This document shows positions 1 through 9,460 of a DNA stretch of 64,000 nucleotides, in pieces. Position 1 is the stretch's first letter; every line of letters starts with the position of its first letter. The notes beneath the pieces were generated by a model. The model did not search any database. It was not told where the DNA came from and worked only from the letters and a program-made list of their open reading frames with translations. The translations under genes and the position numbers were made by a program. This stretch comes from Roseibium salinum (GTDB taxonomy: Bacteria; Pseudomonadota; Alphaproteobacteria; Rhizobiales; Stappiaceae): assembly GCF_026240905.1 (NCBI RefSeq), contig NZ_JAPEVI010000003.1, positions 1,178,001-1,242,000 of the forward strand. The letters run 5' to 3'.

Positions 1-938
1 ATACCGCTTGTCACGGCCCATATGAAACCCGTGACGGTGACGATGGAGACCGTCGTTCCGATCAGTACGAAACTGGACGCGCGCTGAACATAGGTCCCGT
101 ATTGCTGCGCGATGACGAAGACGTTGGTTGCCGGAGGCAGGCAGGCCATCAGCACGGCTGTCGCGATCCAGTTCGGCTCGATACCGCCAATCCACGTGAG
201 CAGAAGGAATACCAGGATCGGGTGCAGCAGCAGCTTGACCGCCAGCACCAGGGGGAGTTCCAACGGGATGCGCCCGATCGGGCGAAGAGCGATGCTTACC
301 CCCATGGCAAACAGGGCGCAGGGTGCAGCAGCGTTGCTGAGATACCGCAGCAGGGTATCGATCGCCTGGGGCGGTCGCAGTTCCAGGGCCGCGGCCAGAA
401 CGCCTGCAATCGTTGCCAGAATGAACGGATGAGTGAAGATCCGCAGCACGATCTGCTTGAGTGTACTTGAAATCGGCTCGTTTTCCGTGCCCGCCAGCGC
501 CATCAGCAAAGGCGCAAGGATGAACATAAGAGCGTTGTCGAAGGCCAGGATCAGGGCGGTCGGCACCGTCGCCTGCTCCCCAAGCACGGCGAGCGTCAGA
601 CCCGGACCCATATAGCCGACATTCGAATAGGCCCCGGCAATGCCGAGTATGGTGGATTCGCCGATGCTGCCGCGCGTTGCCACCACGCCGATGCAGAAGG
701 AAATGGCAAAGACGATATAGGTCGTGAATGTCGTAGCGCCGACGAACGTGATGTTGGCCAGTTGCTCAAACGGTGTTTCGGACAGCAACCTGAAGAACAG
801 CGCCGGCAGAGCCAGATAGATGACGAAGAAATTCATCCAGCTGAGACCGGATTCCGGCAGGTGCCGGAGTTTTCCCGCACCAAATCCCAAAAGGATCAGC
901 CCGAAAAACGGAAGGGCCAGTGTGATGACGTCCTGCAT
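1..938 (-). CDS. AEC-family (auxin efflux carrier-like) permease, C-terminus cut by window edge
   Basis: I translated this frame by hand from the ATG at 938. It stays open for 312 codons and runs off the left edge, so the stop lies outside. The product starts MQDVITLALPFFGLILLGFG and continues as successive hydrophobic segments of about 20 residues with short charged loops. A glycine-rich SNVGYMGPG segment sits in the middle. This is the pattern of AEC/MdcF-type secondary transporters, usually about 310-320 residues with ten membrane helices, so only a few residues should be missing. Substrates in this family range from malonate to other carboxylates and cannot be assigned here. It diverges from the acyltransferase gene at 1169. 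Confidence 0.85.
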   Translation of the reverse strand, partial: MQDVITLALPFFGLILLGFGAGKLRHLPESGLSWMNFFVIYLALPALFFRLLSETPFEQLANITFVGATTFTTYIVFAISFCIGVVATRGSIGESTILGIAGAYSNVGYMGPGLTLAVLGEQATVPTALILAFDNALMFILAPLLMALAGTENEPISSTLKQIVLRIFTHPFILATIAGVLAAALELRPPQAIDTLLRYLSNAAAPCALFAMGVSIALRPIGRIPLELPLVLAVKLLLHPILVFLLLTWIGGIEPNWIATAVLMACLPPATNVFVIAQQYGTYVQRASSFVLIGTTVSIVTVTGFIWAVTSG

Positions 939-1168
939 TCGAGTTCCAGAGATTAATTAGACGACAGGTTGGCGGGGAACGAAGTTTTCAAGGCGCTTGC
1001 ATCTTGCGTCATGCTTGGAGTAATGACCCGTGACTCACAGGTCGGCACGGCGACCCGCATTCCAATCAGGTCTGAGACCGCATCGCAAGTGCCCAAACAG
1101 GCAGACAGGGTTGGAGATAGCCTTTTCCGGAAGAAAGGGCTCAAAAGGTTTTAGAGCATTTGGCCCGG

Positions 1169-2140
1169 ATGTCGCGGAAAATAAAAGAGCGCAAATCACC
1201 CAGACTGACTGCTGTTCAGAATCGGGTCGAAGGGATCGCGCTGAAGGTGGCTATCTGGTTGTTCCGGTTGATTCCGGTCGATGTCGCCTCCTTTGTGATG
1301 GGTGCGTTCTGGCGACGGCTGGCTCCGTTCAATCCAAGGCATAAAAGGGCGCTCAAGCATCTGAAACAGGCGTTTCCGGACATGAGCGCCGATGAGCGGG
1401 AAGCCATTGTCAGGGGCATGTGGCAGAACCTCGGACGCGTCGCCGCCGAGACATTCCACATCGACCGACTGCTTCAGCAGGATGACCGCTTCGAGATCGA
1501 TCCCGACGAAATCACGGCTCAGGTTCTTTATGAAGGCAGAGCCTGCGTTTTCGTATCCTTCCACAGCGCGAACTGGGAGCTGTGCGTCCAGCCGGCGGTT
1601 CGGGAGGGTGTCGAGATCACGGGGGTCTACCAGGCGCTTCGCAATCCGGAAGCGGACAAGGCTCTGAGACAATTGCGGCAGACGCTCTACAAGGGCGGGT
1701 TGCTTTCAAAGAGCCACCAGACCGCAAGGAAAATCGTCAGCACGGTGAAAAACGGGGGCGTGGTGGCCATGATGGGCGATCTGCGGGAAACCCGGGGCGT
1801 CCAGGTGCCGTTTTTCGGCCGGATGGCGTATGCTACACCGGTCCCGGCTTCGCTCGCACGAACCTGTAACGTTCCCATTATCCTTGGACGCGTCATCCGG
1901 AAGGAGGGCGTCAAATTCCGGGTCGAGGGCCGCGCAATTTCCGTGCCCGTTACCGATGACCGGCAGGCCGATATTCAGGCGGCCACAGCCCAGATGCATG
2001 AAGTCTTTGAAAGCTGGATCCGCGAACATCCGGAACAATGGATGTGGATCCACAAGAAATGGGCTTCTCCCGGCAAATCTTCGTCGATCAAACAGGCCCG
2101 CCGGGCCTCCGCCACGAACGCAGTCGATCGCGAGAGCTGA
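1169..2140 (+). CDS. Lipid A biosynthesis (LpxL/HtrB-type) acyltransferase family protein
   Basis: A protein of about 323 residues with the lysophospholipid/lauroyl acyltransferase fold. The catalytic HX4E motif is visible as HSANWE, followed by a GVYQALRNP segment typical of the family and, near the C-terminus, WMWIHKKW. An N-terminal hydrophobic stretch (AIWLFRLIPVDVASFVMG) would anchor it to the inner membrane. The frame can be opened three codons earlier with TTG at 1160, but the ATG at 1169 is preferred. Family members transfer secondary acyl chains to Kdo2-lipid IVA or to other membrane lipids; the exact acceptor is not shown by the sequence. The next gene starts 90 bases downstream on the same strand. 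Confidence 0.82.
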   Translation: MSRKIKERKSPRLTAVQNRVEGIALKVAIWLFRLIPVDVASFVMGAFWRRLAPFNPRHKRALKHLKQAFPDMSADEREAIVRGMWQNLGRVAAETFHIDRLLQQDDRFEIDPDEITAQVLYEGRACVFVSFHSANWELCVQPAVREGVEITGVYQALRNPEADKALRQLRQTLYKGGLLSKSHQTARKIVSTVKNGGVVAMMGDLRETRGVQVPFFGRMAYATPVPASLARTCNVPIILGRVIRKEGVKFRVEGRAISVPVTDDRQADIQAATAQMHEVFESWIREHPEQWMWIHKKWASPGKSSSIKQARRASATNAVDRES

Positions 2141-2230
2141 CGAGAAGCGGCGCGTTCACCTTTCGGTGGATGGTTGCAGCGCAGCATAAACGCTATAGCT
2201 ATGGGACGAACAGGCGGAGGAAGCTGTTTC

Positions 2231-3271
2231 ATGAAAACCCCAAGCGCATTCTACAAACCGCTCGCCATCGGCGCTCCGGAGCCGTACCGCGAGCTGCCCG
2301 TGTCACTGGAGCGGATGATCCACTTCGTCCCGCCCCATATCGAGAAGATGCGCGCCAAGGTGCCGGAGCTGATCACCAAGGTCGACGTGGTGCTGGGAAA
2401 TCTGGAAGACGCCATTCCAGCCGATGCCAAGACCGACGCGCGGAACGGCTTCATTCAGATGGCGCGGGAAAACGAGTTCGGGTCGACCGGGCTGTGGACC
2501 CGTGTGAATTGCCTGAACAGCCCCTGGTTTTTCGACGATATTCTGGAGATTGTACCGGCTGTCGGCGACAAGCTCGACGTCATCATGCTTCCCAAGGTCG
2601 AGGGGCCCTGGGACATTCACTATCTCGATCAATTGCTGGCGCAACTCGAAGCCCGGGCAGGCTTTTCCAGGCCGATCATGATCCATGCGATCCTCGAAAC
2701 GGCCCAGGGCGTGAAGAATGTCGAGGAGATCGCGGCGGCGAGCCCGCGCATGCATGGCATGAGCCTGGGCCCTGCCGATCTGGCGGCTTCCAGAGGCATG
2801 AAGACCACCCGCGTCGGCGGCGGACATCCCGATTATGCGGTTCTGTCGGACAACAACGACGGGGGCGTGCGCACCGCCCATCAGCAGGACCTTTGGCACT
2901 ATACGGTCGGCAAAATGGTGGATGCCTGCCTGTCATATGGTCTGAAGCCGTTCTACGGCCCTTTCGGAGACTTCTCCGATACGGCAGCCTGCGAAAGTCA
3001 GTTCCGCAATGCCTTCCTGATGGGGTGCCTGGGAGCGTGGTCCCTGCATCCCACCCAGATCGACATCGCCAAAAGGGTCTTTTCTCCCGAGCCGGACGAA
3101 GTCGCGTTTGCCAAAAGGATCCTCGAGGCAATGCCCGACGGGACAGGTGCCGTCATGATCGACGGGAAAATGCAGGACGACGCAACCTGGAAACAAGCAA
3201 AAGTGATTGTCGATCTGGCCAAACTCGTTGCCTCCAAGGACAGGGAACTGGCGGAGGTCTACGGTCTTTAG
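2231..3271 (+). CDS. HpcH/HpaI aldolase/citrate lyase family protein, malyl-CoA lyase-like
   Basis: A 346-residue enzyme of the HpcH/HpaI (CitE-like) TIM-barrel family. Visible family features are NLEDAIP (acidic Mg-binding region), LPKVEGP, the ILETAQGV helix and the [14 protein letters not shown] loop. Length and these motifs best match L-malyl-CoA/beta-methylmalyl-CoA lyases of alphaproteobacteria, which cleave malyl-CoA to acetyl-CoA and glyoxylate in the ethylmalonyl-CoA or serine cycles. The start at 2231 is chosen because GGAGGAAG lies 8 bases upstream and because [12 protein letters not shown] begins the conserved sequence; the frame opens 19 codons earlier without support. Alternatives are a malyl-CoA thioesterase or another CoA-ester lyase. 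No other gene of those cycles is in the window. Confidence 0.75.
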   Translation: MKTPSAFYKPLAIGAPEPYRELPVSLERMIHFVPPHIEKMRAKVPELITKVDVVLGNLEDAIPADAKTDARNGFIQMARENEFGSTGLWTRVNCLNSPWFFDDILEIVPAVGDKLDVIMLPKVEGPWDIHYLDQLLAQLEARAGFSRPIMIHAILETAQGVKNVEEIAAASPRMHGMSLGPADLAASRGMKTTRVGGGHPDYAVLSDNNDGGVRTAHQQDLWHYTVGKMVDACLSYGLKPFYGPFGDFSDTAACESQFRNAFLMGCLGAWSLHPTQIDIAKRVFSPEPDEVAFAKRILEAMPDGTGAVMIDGKMQDDATWKQAKVIVDLAKLVASKDRELAEVYGL

Positions 3272-3373
3272 GAATTCGCAAGGCTCCGTGGATAAGGTTT
3301 AATGTTACAGCGCTTGCAAGCAGGTTGCCGACACGGTATCCCGGCATTGCATGCAGTAGGCGGACGAATAACC

Positions 3374-3697
3374 ATGCGAACGGCAAAATTCAGAATAGGC
3401 CAGGTCGTCCGGCACCGGATCTACCCTTTCCGGGGTGTTATCTTTGATGTCGACCCGACCTTCAGCAACACGGAAGAATGGTGGGACGCGATCCCCGAGG
3501 ACGTGCGCCCGCAGCGTGACCAGCCTTTTTACCATCTCCTCGCCGAAAACGAGGAGACGGAATACGTTGCATATGTCAGTGAACAGAACCTGGAACCGGA
3601 TCTGACCGGAGAGCCGATACGTCACCCTCAAGTGGAAGAAATATTCGAGGAGCAGACGGACGGATCGTACCTGCCGCGCAGCGTGGAGATCCACTAG
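3374..3697 (+). CDS. hspQ: Heat shock protein HspQ
   Basis: A 107-residue protein starting MRTAKFRIGQVVRHRIYPF and containing the HspQ/YccV signature: FRGVIFDVDPTFSNTEEWW followed by QPFYHLLAEN and YVAYVSEQNL. HspQ is a small hemimethylated-DNA-binding-fold protein; in enterobacteria it acts as a specificity factor for Lon and affects DnaA stability. The frame extends 24 codons upstream, but the family start at 3374 fits the usual length of about 105 residues. It lies 102 bases after the malyl-CoA lyase-like gene and ends before a strong terminator, so it is last in its unit. Confidence 0.93.
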   Translation: MRTAKFRIGQVVRHRIYPFRGVIFDVDPTFSNTEEWWDAIPEDVRPQRDQPFYHLLAENEETEYVAYVSEQNLEPDLTGEPIRHPQVEEIFEEQTDGSYLPRSVEIH

Positions 3698-3731
3698 CGC
3701 AGCCCGTGGTGTTCATGATTGCTCATACAAC

Positions 3732-3760
3732 AAAGGCCGGAACATTTGTTCCGGCCTTTT
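3732..3760. terminator. Bidirectional rho-independent terminator
   Basis: An 11-bp perfect stem, AAAGGCCGGAA with TTCCGGCCTTT, encloses a 6-base loop, with A and T tracts at the two ends. It sits between convergent genes, hspQ on the plus strand and the IalB-like gene on the minus strand, and can serve both. Confidence 0.9.
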
Positions 3761-3783
3761 GCGTCTCCGTCACACAGGGCCTG

Positions 3784-4401
3784 CTACTGGGCGTCTTTCT
3801 GTGCGTCGATCAGTTTCTGGCGGGCTTCGTCAGCGCGTTTCTGCAGTTCGCTTTGCAGTTCTTCCTGGCGCTTTTGCAGGTCGGCGAGGTTCATCGGTTC
3901 GCCGTCGTATACCTTGGTGAAGCCGACGAGAGTCATCTTGAAGACGATTTCCTTGGCCTGCTGGTTGTAGGGCGCCACGCGAATTTCGCTGCCCTGCTTC
4001 ATCGCGTTGATGAAGGAGTCGTCAATCGCGAGTTCGGCATAGCAGGCATTCGGTGCACAAATGCTGTACTTGGCCTGAACCGGCTTGCTTTCGTCGATCT
4101 GGATGCGCAGGCCCGGCTGGATCAGAACGCCGGTGGGCACGGCAACGAGAAGCTTCTTGCGGGCTTCGCCTTCCGTTTCCTGAATGGCGATGTTGCTCAG
4201 GAACTGACCGGTGTTGGTGCGCAGTTCAATCGAGATGAAGCAGATTTCTTTCTGCGTATTCGGATTGGTGTTGCACGCCTTCGTCCAAGGGCTCTTTTCC
4301 TGCTGATCCTGGGCGATTGCGGGAGCACCTGCGAAAGAAGACATCGCAAGGAGCGCACCTGTTGCGCATCCGAACAATCTTCTTTTCAAAACACTCTTCA
4401 T
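3784..4401 (-). CDS. Secreted invasion-associated locus B (IalB) family protein
   Basis: A 205-residue protein with an N-terminal signal sequence (MKSVLKRRLFGCATGALLA, cleavage likely after APAIAQ). The mature part matches the IalB family layout: paired cysteines near KACNT and ICFIS, LLVAVPTGVLIQPGLRIQID, then CAPNACYAELAID. A coiled-coil-prone charged tail (QKRQEELQSELQKRADEARQ) ends the protein. The start at 4401 is preferred because GAGG precedes it and the signal peptide begins there; an upstream extension lacks support. IalB proteins are envelope-associated and were named in Bartonella, but most alphaproteobacteria carry them without any link to invasion. It is convergent with hspQ. Confidence 0.85.
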   Translation of the reverse strand: MKSVLKRRLFGCATGALLAMSSFAGAPAIAQDQQEKSPWTKACNTNPNTQKEICFISIELRTNTGQFLSNIAIQETEGEARKKLLVAVPTGVLIQPGLRIQIDESKPVQAKYSICAPNACYAELAIDDSFINAMKQGSEIRVAPYNQQAKEIVFKMTLVGFTKVYDGEPMNLADLQKRQEELQSELQKRADEARQKLIDAQKDAQ

Positions 4402-4665
4402 CGAAACGTCCTCAATCGTGCGTGTGCGAACTTTCGCGTTGTTCTGAGGCATTCCGGAACCAACCGCAAGGCCCGTTAGAACAATCAAACCGTGAAATGA
4501 TGGTAACGCACCTAATTTGGGCAAGAGGGTGGCCGATTTGCAACGCAGGCCCAAAGGGGGAATCAAATCTGAATATCTTCTTGTTTCTGGCTTGTGCCAG
4601 GCGCGTCCAGGTTAACCATGTGGTAGTGTGAACGGTGAGAATCAACAGAATTCCGGGCTGTGGTT

Positions 4666-6537
4666 ATGCGTTTTCTCAAGACTAGCGACTTTCTCTATTG
4701 CAGCGGCAAAGCCCGTTGCATGGCTGTTGTTGCGGCCGCTTTTTGCGCCTTTTTCGCTCCGATGCAGGCCTTTGCCAATGATGAGGACGTGCCGTGGACC
4801 CATGGAATTTCCATGCACGGCTCCCCTGCCCTCGGCCCCGGCGAACCGCTTCCCTACGCGAACCCCGACGCGCCGAAAGGCGGGTCGATTACGCTTGGCG
4901 TTCAGGGCACTTTTGACAGTTTGAATTCTTTCATCGTCCAGGGGGGCTGGACATCGGCGCGCGGCATGCGCGAGCGGGAATTCGGCAACAATATTCTGGA
5001 AAGCCTAATGGTCCGCTCCTATGCGGAACCGTTTTCCCTCTATGGTCTTCTCGCTCAACGCGTGAGAATGCCAGAAAGCCGGGAATGGATTGAATTCGAG
5101 CTCAATCCGGATGCCAGGTTCTCCGACGGCTCGCCCGTGACCGTCGAGGACGTTATCTTTTCGCTGGACGTGATCCGCGACAAGGGCCGCCCGCCCTACC
5201 GGAACTGGTATGCGGAAATCGCCGAAAAGGAGATTACCGGCGAGCGCCGTCTGAAACTGGTGTTCAAGAATGGCGAAAACCGGGAATTGCCGCTGCTGAT
5301 CGCCCTGGCGCCGATCTATTCGAAGAAGCACACGGATGCGGAGAATTTCGACAAGTCGTCCCTCAACCCGCCTGTCGGCTCTGGTCCCTACACGTTCAAG
5401 ACCATCGAGCCCGGACGTGTGGTGGTCTATGAGAAAAACCCGGACTATTGGGCGAAGGACCTCCCGGTAAAGGCAGGATTCGACAATTTCGACGAGATGC
5501 GGATCGAGTATTTCCGCGATGAAACCACTCTGCAGGAGGCCTTCAAGAAAGGCCTGGTCGATGCGCTGCAATTCCGCGAACCCGGGCGTTGGGCCACCGG
5601 CCTGGATTTTCCCGCGGTCAAGAGCGGAGATGTGGCCAAGCTGGAAGTGCCGCTTGGGATCCCCGCTGCTACGCAGGGCATCGCCTTCAATACGCGGCGG
5701 GAACAGTTTTCGGACAGGAACGTGCGCAAGGCCCTGCGCATGCTGTTCGATTTCGAATGGGTCAATCGCAATCTCTATCACGGCCTCTACAAGCGCACCG
5801 CCGGGTATTGGGACAATTCCGAACTCTCCTCGATCGGACGGCCGGCCAATGACCGGGAAAAGGAGCTTCTGGCGCCCTTCCCGGATGCGGTCGACCCGGA
5901 TGTCATGGCCGGGACGTGGCGACCGGCAGAAGCTGACGGGTCCGGCCGCGACCGCAAGGTACTGCGCGCGGCGCTCGACGAGTTTGCGAAGGCCGGCTAC
6001 AGTCTGAAGGACGGAAAGCTCGTTCACGAGGATACCGGCAGGCGCCTGACCTTCGAAATACTCGCCAAGAACGAGGACGAAGAGAAGCTGGCCTTGGCCT
6101 ACATCCGCAGCCTTGAGCTTGTCGGCGTCGAGGCCTCGGTTCGGAGTGTCGATCCTGCGCAGTTCGAGGACCGCAGAACCAAGCGCGACTTCGATATGGT
6201 GTTCAACACCTGGACTGCGTCGCTCTCGCCCGGCGCGGAACAATACGGACGCTGGTCGTCCGAGGCCGCGGATGCGGAAGGCTCCTTCAATTTCGTGGGG
6301 GCAAAGGAACCTGCGATCGATGCGCTGATCGATGAAATCGTGGGCGCGCGCAGCCGTGAACATTTCGTGGATGCGGTCAGAGCTTTCGACCGCGTGCTCA
6401 TATCGGGCGCCTATTCCGTTCCGCTCTACCACGTTGCGGACGACTGGGTTGCGCATTGGAAAAAGGTGGTACCGCCCGAGCAGCATTCCCTTTACGGGCA
6501 TGAATTCGATACTTGGTGGTCTGCCGAGGCTGAATGA
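4666..6537 (+). CDS. Peptide/oligopeptide ABC transporter substrate-binding protein (SBP family 5, YejA-like)
   Basis: A periplasmic binding protein of about 623 residues. After a membrane-export segment ending near MQAFA, the mature sequence begins with WTHGISMHGSPALG and YANPDAPKGG, typical of YejA-type proteins. Inner landmarks are VTVEDVIFSLDVIRDKG, NPPVGSGPYTF and a C-terminal region near YSVPLYHV. YejA-like proteins bind oligopeptides or microcin-type peptides for import. No permease or ATPase gene follows; instead two unrelated genes continue on the same strand after 24 bases. Three starts are possible (GTG 4660, ATG 4666, ATG 4720). Only the last gives a standard-length signal peptide, so the true N-terminus may be 4720. 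Confidence 0.88.
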   Translation: MRFLKTSDFLYCSGKARCMAVVAAAFCAFFAPMQAFANDEDVPWTHGISMHGSPALGPGEPLPYANPDAPKGGSITLGVQGTFDSLNSFIVQGGWTSARGMREREFGNNILESLMVRSYAEPFSLYGLLAQRVRMPESREWIEFELNPDARFSDGSPVTVEDVIFSLDVIRDKGRPPYRNWYAEIAEKEITGERRLKLVFKNGENRELPLLIALAPIYSKKHTDAENFDKSSLNPPVGSGPYTFKTIEPGRVVVYEKNPDYWAKDLPVKAGFDNFDEMRIEYFRDETTLQEAFKKGLVDALQFREPGRWATGLDFPAVKSGDVAKLEVPLGIPAATQGIAFNTRREQFSDRNVRKALRMLFDFEWVNRNLYHGLYKRTAGYWDNSELSSIGRPANDREKELLAPFPDAVDPDVMAGTWRPAEADGSGRDRKVLRAALDEFAKAGYSLKDGKLVHEDTGRRLTFEILAKNEDEEKLALAYIRSLELVGVEASVRSVDPAQFEDRRTKRDFDMVFNTWTASLSPGAEQYGRWSSEAADAEGSFNFVGAKEPAIDALIDEIVGARSREHFVDAVRAFDRVLISGAYSVPLYHVADDWVAHWKKVVPPEQHSLYGHEFDTWWSAEAE

Positions 6538-6561
6538 TCGGACCAATGGACGAAAGATCAA

Positions 6562-8193
6562 ATGAAAGTCACTGATGAGAGCCTTTCCAAAGAGTATCAC
6601 GAGAGCGGGGCCTGGTCCGACTTGCCGCTCGATGAACTCTTCCGGCAGACGGCTGGCAAACACCCTTCGCGGCTCGCGCTTGTTGACGCCCCGGATAGGG
6701 AGGTCTGGACCGGCGGCGCGCCCCGGCAACTGACCTATGCGCAGGCAGACCGGGAAATCGACCGGTTGGCTGCCTTTTACAGAATGGTCGGCCTGACCGC
6801 CGATCATGTGATCGGTGTGCAGGCGCCCAACACGGTCGACACGGTTATTGCGGTCCTGGCGGCGTTGCGTGCGGATCTGATCGTTTCTCCCCTGCCGCTC
6901 CACTGGCGGCAGAAGAACGTTCTGGAAGCGCTGAATTCGATCGGTGCGAAAGGGTTCATCGCCGCCGACCGAGTGGAGACACGCAATGTCGCAACCGCGG
7001 CCCGGGATGTTGCGGCGGATCTGTTTTCGCTCCGCTTCGTCTTCGGGCTGGGCAAGGACATTCCGGACGGGCTGATCGAGCTCGGTCCGATGCTGGCGGA
7101 AATGGGCGAAGGCCTCGAGTTCACGCCCGCGGAGCGTCCCGATCCTGCCGATCATACCGCAACGATCTGCTGGAGCCGCAGCGGCGAGGAAAACGTTCCG
7201 GTCACCCGGTGTCACAATCACTGGATCGCCGCTTCGCAGATGGTGATCGGTGAAGCGCATATCAAAGATGCGAGCGCAATTCTGGTGCCTTATTCGCTCA
7301 GCGGATTGACGGGATTGGGCGGCGGGCTGGTTCCCTGGCTCTGCACGGGCGGCACGCTTCATCTTCACCACCCGACTTCCCTGGCCAACCTTGCAGCACA
7401 TGCCAATTCCGTGAAGGCGGATGTGGTCATAACGCCGGGTCCGCTGGCGCAGACGCTGGACCGGAAGCTCAGCGACAACAAGACCACCATCCTGGCGGCC
7501 TGGAACATTGCGGCCCCTCACCCGAGCACCTTTGTGGCCCGGCGGCGGCTTGTCGACGTGCATATCGCCGACGAATTCGCACTGGTGGCCAAGGCGCGCG
7601 GACCATCGGCCAAGATGAAGGCGACCGCGCTGGGAAAGTATAGCGGGCCGAACGGGTGTGAAAGCGGGCCAGCCCTCCTGGAAATAGCAGTCACCGACGA
7701 AGTCGAGGAGCAGGCGCCGACACTTCTGGTAAAAGGGCCCATGGTCCCTGAAACCGGCTGGCGCACGATCAGCAGCGAAGAGCGCCGTGTCCGGTGGGAG
7801 GGAACCGGGTACCTCAACACCAACATCAAGGTGGAACTGGTCGAGGGCGGCATCGCGGGCTTCGGCATACCGGGTCTTTATGCCTTGGGCACCGGAAATC
7901 TGGAAACGATCGACCTCATCTATACCAGCTACCAGGGGATCAAGGAGGCGGCTGCATTCATCGTGGAAGCTCCGGTCCTGGGTGCGAGAATGTATGCCGC
8001 CCTCGTGCCGGAACCCGGGAACGTTCCCGACGCCGGTGCGTTTTTTGCTTATCTGGATGCCGCAGGCGTGGATCTGGCGAAGATCCCTTATCGCGTGCTG
8101 ATTTTACAGTCGCTGCCGCGGAATCAGGACGGAACGATTTGCCGTGAACGGTTGACTATGCGAACCCAGCGGCAGCCCGCCGCAGTCGCATAA
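6562..8193 (+). CDS. Degenerate adenylate-forming (ANL/AMP-binding) enzyme-like protein
   Basis: A 543-residue protein with the ANL-superfamily fold. LTYAQADREIDRLAAFYRMVGL and IGVQAPNTVDTVIAVLAALRADLIVSPL match the N-terminal AMP-binding domain, and the C-terminal part resembles the small lid domain. The phosphate-binding loop that normally reads (T/S)SGTTGxPKG is replaced by WSRSGEENVPV, and the usual YG(S/M)TE and lid TGD motifs are not evident. It may have lost classical acyl-adenylate activity or use a different chemistry. It lies 24 bases after the peptide-binding gene and 14 bases before the receiver-domain gene, so the three are probably cotranscribed. I cannot assign a substrate. Confidence 0.7.
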   Translation: MKVTDESLSKEYHESGAWSDLPLDELFRQTAGKHPSRLALVDAPDREVWTGGAPRQLTYAQADREIDRLAAFYRMVGLTADHVIGVQAPNTVDTVIAVLAALRADLIVSPLPLHWRQKNVLEALNSIGAKGFIAADRVETRNVATAARDVAADLFSLRFVFGLGKDIPDGLIELGPMLAEMGEGLEFTPAERPDPADHTATICWSRSGEENVPVTRCHNHWIAASQMVIGEAHIKDASAILVPYSLSGLTGLGGGLVPWLCTGGTLHLHHPTSLANLAAHANSVKADVVITPGPLAQTLDRKLSDNKTTILAAWNIAAPHPSTFVARRRLVDVHIADEFALVAKARGPSAKMKATALGKYSGPNGCESGPALLEIAVTDEVEEQAPTLLVKGPMVPETGWRTISSEERRVRWEGTGYLNTNIKVELVEGGIAGFGIPGLYALGTGNLETIDLIYTSYQGIKEAAAFIVEAPVLGARMYAALVPEPGNVPDAGAFFAYLDAAGVDLAKIPYRVLILQSLPRNQDGTICRERLTMRTQRQPAAVA

Positions 8194-8207
8194 GGTGGGG
8201 ACGAGGA

Positions 8208-9389
8208 ATGGACGTCGAAACCTCGCTTTCCTGGCGCGGGCCTTATTGGTATGCGGGGCGGCGTCCCAGGAGAAGCAACACTGGTGATGCACCGGAAGAC
8301 CTCGATGTTGCGCTCTTGAAGATGTTCGAGCGCGGCAGCAATCTGCCGACCGCGCTTCCGGCGGCGATTGTCGTCGACGTGGAGTCACTCGAAGCGGGCC
8401 GGCATGACGGCTTTTTCGACTGGCTTCGCGCGCAGATAGATACTCTTGCCGCGGAAGTTCCCAGTTATCTGCTGACCGGCAGCGATGATGTTCTCCCCGA
8501 AGAGCTGCAGGCGACCGCCATTATCGACCGGGTGGTTCCCGACGATGTGCTCATGATGCTTATCTGCATCCATCAGCGCGCCTTGCTGCGGTCCGAGGAA
8601 GCACAGCATCGGCGCCAGGTATTCGGCCGGATCCCGGGGTTCGGCACGGCGCCGCATCACTCCGGGACAAGCAGTCTGCTGGTCGTGGGAGTGAGCGGCA
8701 GGTTCCTGGAGTGGCAGGACGCCAGCGATCAGAAGTCCGAGGTCGTCGGCGCCTTCGACGGCAATCTGGCCGTCGAGTTCATGTCAAAGCGTGCCTTCGA
8801 CGCGGTGGTGGTCGACGCGCCATATGAAGATGCAGTCGATTACATGCAACAGATCCGGAGGGATGCGCGTTTTGCCGGATTGCCCGTACTGGCCGTTTGC
8901 GAGCGGGAGGAGGATCTGGTCGGCCTGTTCCGTCACGGCGCATCGGACGTGCTGGTGGGCGAGAACCGCAAGGAAACCCTGGCACAGCGATTGAGGTCCG
9001 CAATCCGGTTCGGCAAGCGGCGCCGACTGGCCGACAAGATCCTGGCGGAAAGCCGCATGTGGCTGCGCCAGCAGATCAACAAGGGCGGGCTCGCGATTGA
9101 GATTTACTCGAACTACCTTCAGGTCTGCAGCGACGCTTTGGCCGTCCGGGGCCTGGACCTGTGGGAAATGCGCCTGGAGCCGGAAAGCTTCGGGATAGCC
9201 GTTGGTTCGCCGGAGGAGCGGGACGAGATCAATACGACCTTGCTTTCCATTGCCGACGCGACAAGCCGCGACGAGGATCTGGTGTGCCTTGTGCGCGATA
9301 TCGGGCCGGTTGCGGTACTGAAGAACGAGGCTGGGATCACCCCGTTGCAAAAGCGGATCGAAGCAATCCTGACCCACACGGTGCGTTAG
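8208..9389 (+). CDS. Response-regulator receiver-like protein of unknown output
   Basis: A 393-residue protein. Residues about 155-290 resemble a CheY-type receiver: a hydrophobic strand LLVVGVSG, then AFDAVVVDAP carrying a possible phosphoacceptor Asp, LPVLAVCEREEDL, and GASDVLVGENRKETLAQRLRSAIR as the last strand-helix pair. An N-terminal part (residues about 50-130) looks like a more eroded receiver (AAIVVDVESLE, SYLLTGSDDV). The C-terminal 110 residues have no DNA-binding motif and no GGDEF signature, though their position is where PleD-type regulators have that domain. It follows the adenylate-forming-like gene by 14 bases, suggesting a shared role that I cannot name. Confidence 0.6.
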   Translation: MDVETSLSWRGPYWYAGRRPRRSNTGDAPEDLDVALLKMFERGSNLPTALPAAIVVDVESLEAGRHDGFFDWLRAQIDTLAAEVPSYLLTGSDDVLPEELQATAIIDRVVPDDVLMMLICIHQRALLRSEEAQHRRQVFGRIPGFGTAPHHSGTSSLLVVGVSGRFLEWQDASDQKSEVVGAFDGNLAVEFMSKRAFDAVVVDAPYEDAVDYMQQIRRDARFAGLPVLAVCEREEDLVGLFRHGASDVLVGENRKETLAQRLRSAIRFGKRRRLADKILAESRMWLRQQINKGGLAIEIYSNYLQVCSDALAVRGLDLWEMRLEPESFGIAVGSPEERDEINTTLLSIADATSRDEDLVCLVRDIGPVAVLKNEAGITPLQKRIEAILTHTVR

Positions 9390-9435
9390 CCTTCATACTA
9401 ATAGATTGGCCCTGCAAATCAGTTGACCTGTGTGT

Positions 9436-9457
9436 CAAACTCCTGAACAGGAGTTTG
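9436..9457. promoter_or_regulatory. 22-bp perfect inverted repeat masking a ribosome-binding site
   Basis: Arms CAAACTCCTG and CAGGAGTTTG are exact reverse complements separated by AA. The right arm carries the AGGAG Shine-Dalgarno sequence of the 46-codon frame starting at 9461. There is no T-tract after it, so it is not an ordinary terminator. It could be a protein operator or an RNA hairpin that hides the ribosome-binding site. Confidence 0.5.
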
Positions 9458-9460
9458 GCG

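Noticed and set aside
2038-3447. A 469-codon frame overlapping the malyl-CoA lyase-like gene
   Set aside because: Different reading frame of a conserved gene; arginine-rich translation typical of a high-GC shadow.
5005-7563. An 852-codon minus-strand frame
   Set aside because: It spans two plus-strand genes with recognisable families and has no motif of its own.
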